From assembly GCF_014196965.1 (NCBI RefSeq), contig NZ_JACIEQ010000003.1, positions 186,001-250,000 of the forward strand: a stretch of DNA of 64,000 nt, written 5' to 3'. A program made the position numbers and the translations under genes. The notes under the pieces were generated by a model that had not been told where the DNA came from, did no database searches, and saw nothing but the letters and a program-made list of their open reading frames with translations. Position 1 is the stretch's first letter. Every line of letters begins with the position of its first letter. Shown piece after piece: positions 62,000-64,000 of the stretch. Source of the stretch: Actibacterium naphthalenivorans. GTDB lineage: Bacteria > Pseudomonadota > Alphaproteobacteria > Rhodobacterales > Rhodobacteraceae.

Positions 62000-62971
62000 A
62001 TGAACCGCGCCATCCCCACTGAAACCCTGAAGGCAGACCCGCAGGGGCTGGCCCGCGCGGCAGAACTCCTTGCGCGGGGAGGGCTTGTCGCCTTTCCCAC
62101 CGAAACGGTCTATGGGCTGGGCGCGGATGCGCGCGACGATACCGCCGTCGCCCGGATATTCGAGGCCAAGGGCCGCCCCCGGTTCAACCCGTTGATCGTG
62201 CATCTGCCCGATATCGCCGCCGCGCGCCGCATCGCGCTGTTTCCAGACGCGGCCGAACGGCTGGCGGGCGCCTTCTGGCCCGGTCCGCTGACGCTTGTGC
62301 TGCCGCTGCGGCCCGATGCGGGGCTTTCGCCGCTGGTGACGGCGGGCAATGATACGGTGGCGCTGCGCCTGCCGGCGCATGCGGTGGCGCGCGCGCTGCT
62401 GGTGCGGTTCGGCGGCCCGGTGGCGGCGCCCTCGGCCAACCCGTCGGGCAAGGTCAGCCCGACCCGCGCCGAACATGTGGCCGAAGGGCTTGCCGGACGG
62501 ATCGAGGCGGTGCTGGATGGCGGCGCCTGCGACGTGGGGCTGGAATCCACCATCGTCGGCATCGGCGCGGACGGGGCCGCGACCCTGCTGCGCCCGGGTG
62601 GCCTGCCCGTCGAGGTGATCGAGGATTGCCTTGGTCACCCTCTGGCCCGCCGCGGCGAGGATGCGGCGATTTCCGCGCCGGGGCAGCTTGGCTCGCATTA
62701 CGCGCCGGAGGCCGGGATCAGGCTGGAAGCGCGCGCGCCGCGTGCCGGCGAGCTTTGGCTGGGGTTCGGGCCGGGCTGCGAGGGGGCGGCGATGAACCTG
62801 TCGCCCGGCGGTGATCTGGTCGAGGCCGCGGCCAACCTGTTTCACCACCTGCGCGCGATGGACGCACTGGCGCAGACGGGCCAGGTGATTGCCGTGGCGC
62901 CGATCCCTGAACACGGGCTGGGCCGGGCCATCAACGACAGGCTGCGCCGCGCCGCTGCCCCCCGGCCCTGA
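62000..62971 (+). CDS. L-threonylcarbamoyladenylate synthase (Sua5 type)
   Basis: 323 residues from MNRAIPTETL. The YrdC domain has AFPTETVYGLGADA (44-57), KGRPRFNPLIVH and APSANPSGKVSPT; then the linker PGQLGSHYAPEAG and a C-terminal Sua5 domain (about 210-323). It makes threonylcarbamoyl-AMP for tRNA t6A. Convergent with yqgE with 12 bases between. Confidence 0.93.
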   Translation: MNRAIPTETLKADPQGLARAAELLARGGLVAFPTETVYGLGADARDDTAVARIFEAKGRPRFNPLIVHLPDIAAARRIALFPDAAERLAGAFWPGPLTLVLPLRPDAGLSPLVTAGNDTVALRLPAHAVARALLVRFGGPVAAPSANPSGKVSPTRAEHVAEGLAGRIEAVLDGGACDVGLESTIVGIGADGAATLLRPGGLPVEVIEDCLGHPLARRGEDAAISAPGQLGSHYAPEAGIRLEARAPRAGELWLGFGPGCEGAAMNLSPGGDLVEAAANLFHHLRAMDALAQTGQVIAVAPIPEHGLGRAINDRLRRAAAPRP

Positions 62972-62983
62972 ACCCCCCCGCGC

Positions 62984-63559
62984 TCAGGCGTGGCCGCAGG
63001 CCGCCGAAAGCGACAGCGGATCGACGCCCAGCACGTTCAGCGCCCGGCCCCATTTGCTGTCATCATCGCCGGCGAACACGATCTCGGGGCTGGCATCGCA
63101 GGTCAGCCAGCCGTTGGCGCCGATCTCCGCCTCGAGCTGCCCCGGCCCCCAGCCGGAATATCCCAGCGCCAGAAGCGTGTTGTCGGGCCCGGTGCCGCGC
63201 GCCATGTCATCCAGAATGTCCAGCGTCGCGGTCAGGCCGAACTGCGCATCCACCTTCAGCGTCGTCGCGCTGTTCGAACGATAGTCGGACGAATGCAGCA
63301 CAAAGCCGCGCCCGTGTTCCACCGGGCCGCCGAAATGCACCCGGATGTCACGGCCGGTGCCGCGCGGGATCTGCAACTGTTCCAGCATGTCGGACAGGCG
63401 CAGTTCCTGCGACGGCTTGTTGATGATCAGCCCCATCGCGCCCTCGGCGGAATGGGCGCATATGTAGACCACGCTTTTCTCGAACCGCGGATCGCCCATG
63501 CCGGGCATCGCGATCAGAAGCTTGCCGCTGAGGTCCAGTTCGCTGCCTGAAATATCCAT
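62984..63559 (-). CDS. YqgE/AlgH family protein
   Basis: 191 residues, [56 protein letters not shown] and [11 protein letters not shown] are the family marks. Function unclear; in Pseudomonas the homologue affects alginate expression. Start M15 of the longer frame chosen as conserved homology begins there. Confidence 0.93.
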   Translation of the reverse strand: MDISGSELDLSGKLLIAMPGMGDPRFEKSVVYICAHSAEGAMGLIINKPSQELRLSDMLEQLQIPRGTGRDIRVHFGGPVEHGRGFVLHSSDYRSNSATTLKVDAQFGLTATLDILDDMARGTGPDNTLLALGYSGWGPGQLEAEIGANGWLTCDASPEIVFAGDDDSKWGRALNVLGVDPLSLSAACGHA

Positions 63560-63690
63560 GCGCCAAAGGTGGTCGTTGCACCGGTTTGGCGCAAGGGCCA
63601 CGCGCGCCGGGTGGTACGAAAAGCCACACTCGCGCCGCCATCGCCCAATTGTGATTTCGTTCGCGGCCGCCGATGCCTATGTTCTGCGCC

Positions 63691-64000
63691 ATGGTCAAAT
63701 CCGTTCTCACCTGCCTGGCGCTTGCTGCCGGCCTGGCGTTTTCCCCGCTGTCCCCGGCGCGGGCCGAAAGCCCCTACGCGTCTGTCATCACGGCGGAAAT
63801 CCTGCCCGGCTGGGAAACCGCCCGCGGCACCCAGATGGTCGGGCTGCGGCTGAAACTGGCACCCGAATGGAAAACCTACTGGCGCGCGCCCGGCGATGCC
63901 GGCATTCCGCCGCGGTTCGAATGGTCCGGCTCCGAGAACCTTCGCTCGGCCGATCTGTTCTGGCCCCGGCCCGAGGTGATCTATCAGAACGGCATGCGCA
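63691..64000 (+). CDS. DsbD-alpha-like exported protein (partial, runs off the window)
   Basis: The first 103 residues of an exported protein: signal peptide (cleavage near ARA-ES, about 25), then SVITAEILPGW, MVGLRLKLAPEWKTYWRAPGDAGIPPRF and FWPRPEVIYQ. This is the N-terminal DsbD-like thiol:disulfide interchange domain found in alphaproteobacterial proteins next to yqgE. Full length and the rest of the domain plan lie beyond the right edge. Confidence 0.8.
   Translation, partial: MVKSVLTCLALAAGLAFSPLSPARAESPYASVITAEILPGWETARGTQMVGLRLKLAPEWKTYWRAPGDAGIPPRFEWSGSENLRSADLFWPRPEVIYQNGMR

Noticed and set aside
1-64000. CRISPR arrays, tRNA genes, insertion sequences, prophage or toxin-antitoxin pairs
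   Set aside because: I saw no repeated spacers, no tRNA T-loop with acceptor pairing, no transposase and no integrase-like protein.

Overview
The window is a gene-dense, GC-rich stretch of alphaproteobacterial chromosome. Its content points to Rhodobacterales (Roseobacter group): a stand-alone malyl-CoA lyase of the ethylmalonyl-CoA pathway, COQ9 and a polyprenyl-diphosphate synthase for ubiquinone, the cell-cycle regulator TrcR, a TIGR02302 membrane protein, a DUF6173 protein, a 44-residue aa3-oxidase subunit IV, and CtrA- and FNR-type boxes. There is no 16S gene, so the genus cannot be named. I saw no tRNA, rRNA, CRISPR array, insertion sequence or prophage.

Layout. 1-8.4 kb: the end of an ABC permease, an unknown hydrolase, the SRP RNA, a metallo-beta-lactamase-fold protein, a DEAD-box helicase, the dnaX-ybaB-recR block and trcR. 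8.5-12.3 kb: RNase T2, a cytochrome b561/TetR pair that looks acquired, a quinone reductase and coq9. 12.3-19 kb: rpsU, ppk2, trkH, an Lrp/ald divergent pair, mscL, a GST and a phosphoribosyltransferase. 19.1-25.1 kb: rpmI-rplT, pheS-pheT and pyk, all on the minus strand. 25.3-27.7 kb: a small operon (formylglutamate-amidohydrolase type, CHMI type, DUF1244), then an RTX-repeat protein behind a perfect CtrA box. 27.7-31.9 kb: a minus-strand D-amino-acid cluster (dgcN-dgcA-D-amino acid transaminase) divergent from mcl1.

32-37.8 kb: a Spy-like periplasmic protein behind an FNR box and an 11-bp-arm palindrome, accA, the ftsE-ftsX-plsC-PPOX operon, and a divergent zinc-ribbon membrane protein. 37.8-43.4 kb: a translationally coupled minus-strand operon, argH - LptM-like lipoprotein - second small lipoprotein - lysA, with TIGR02302 downstream. 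43.4-47.9 kb: tlpA, tag, an EAL-domain gene, phaA-phaB and a YdcH protein. 48-54.3 kb: tRNA methyltransferase-like gene, DUF2007, polyprenyl synthase, ispE, a TPR protein and ETF-ubiquinone oxidoreductase. 54.5-64 kb: greA, an unknown membrane protein, mobA, azlCD, an odd lipoprotein, cox subunit IV, the acyl-CoA dehydrogenase-MBL-DUF6173 operon, sua5, algH-like yqgE and the start of a DsbD-like gene.

Most genes are housekeeping. The parts most worth following are the regulatory architecture before the Spy-like gene, the CtrA box before the RTX gene, inverted repeats shared by phaA and phaB, the D-amino-acid cluster, and three very short genes (44, 56 and 61 residues) that ordinary length cut-offs miss. 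I did not find a clear wholly new multi-gene system.
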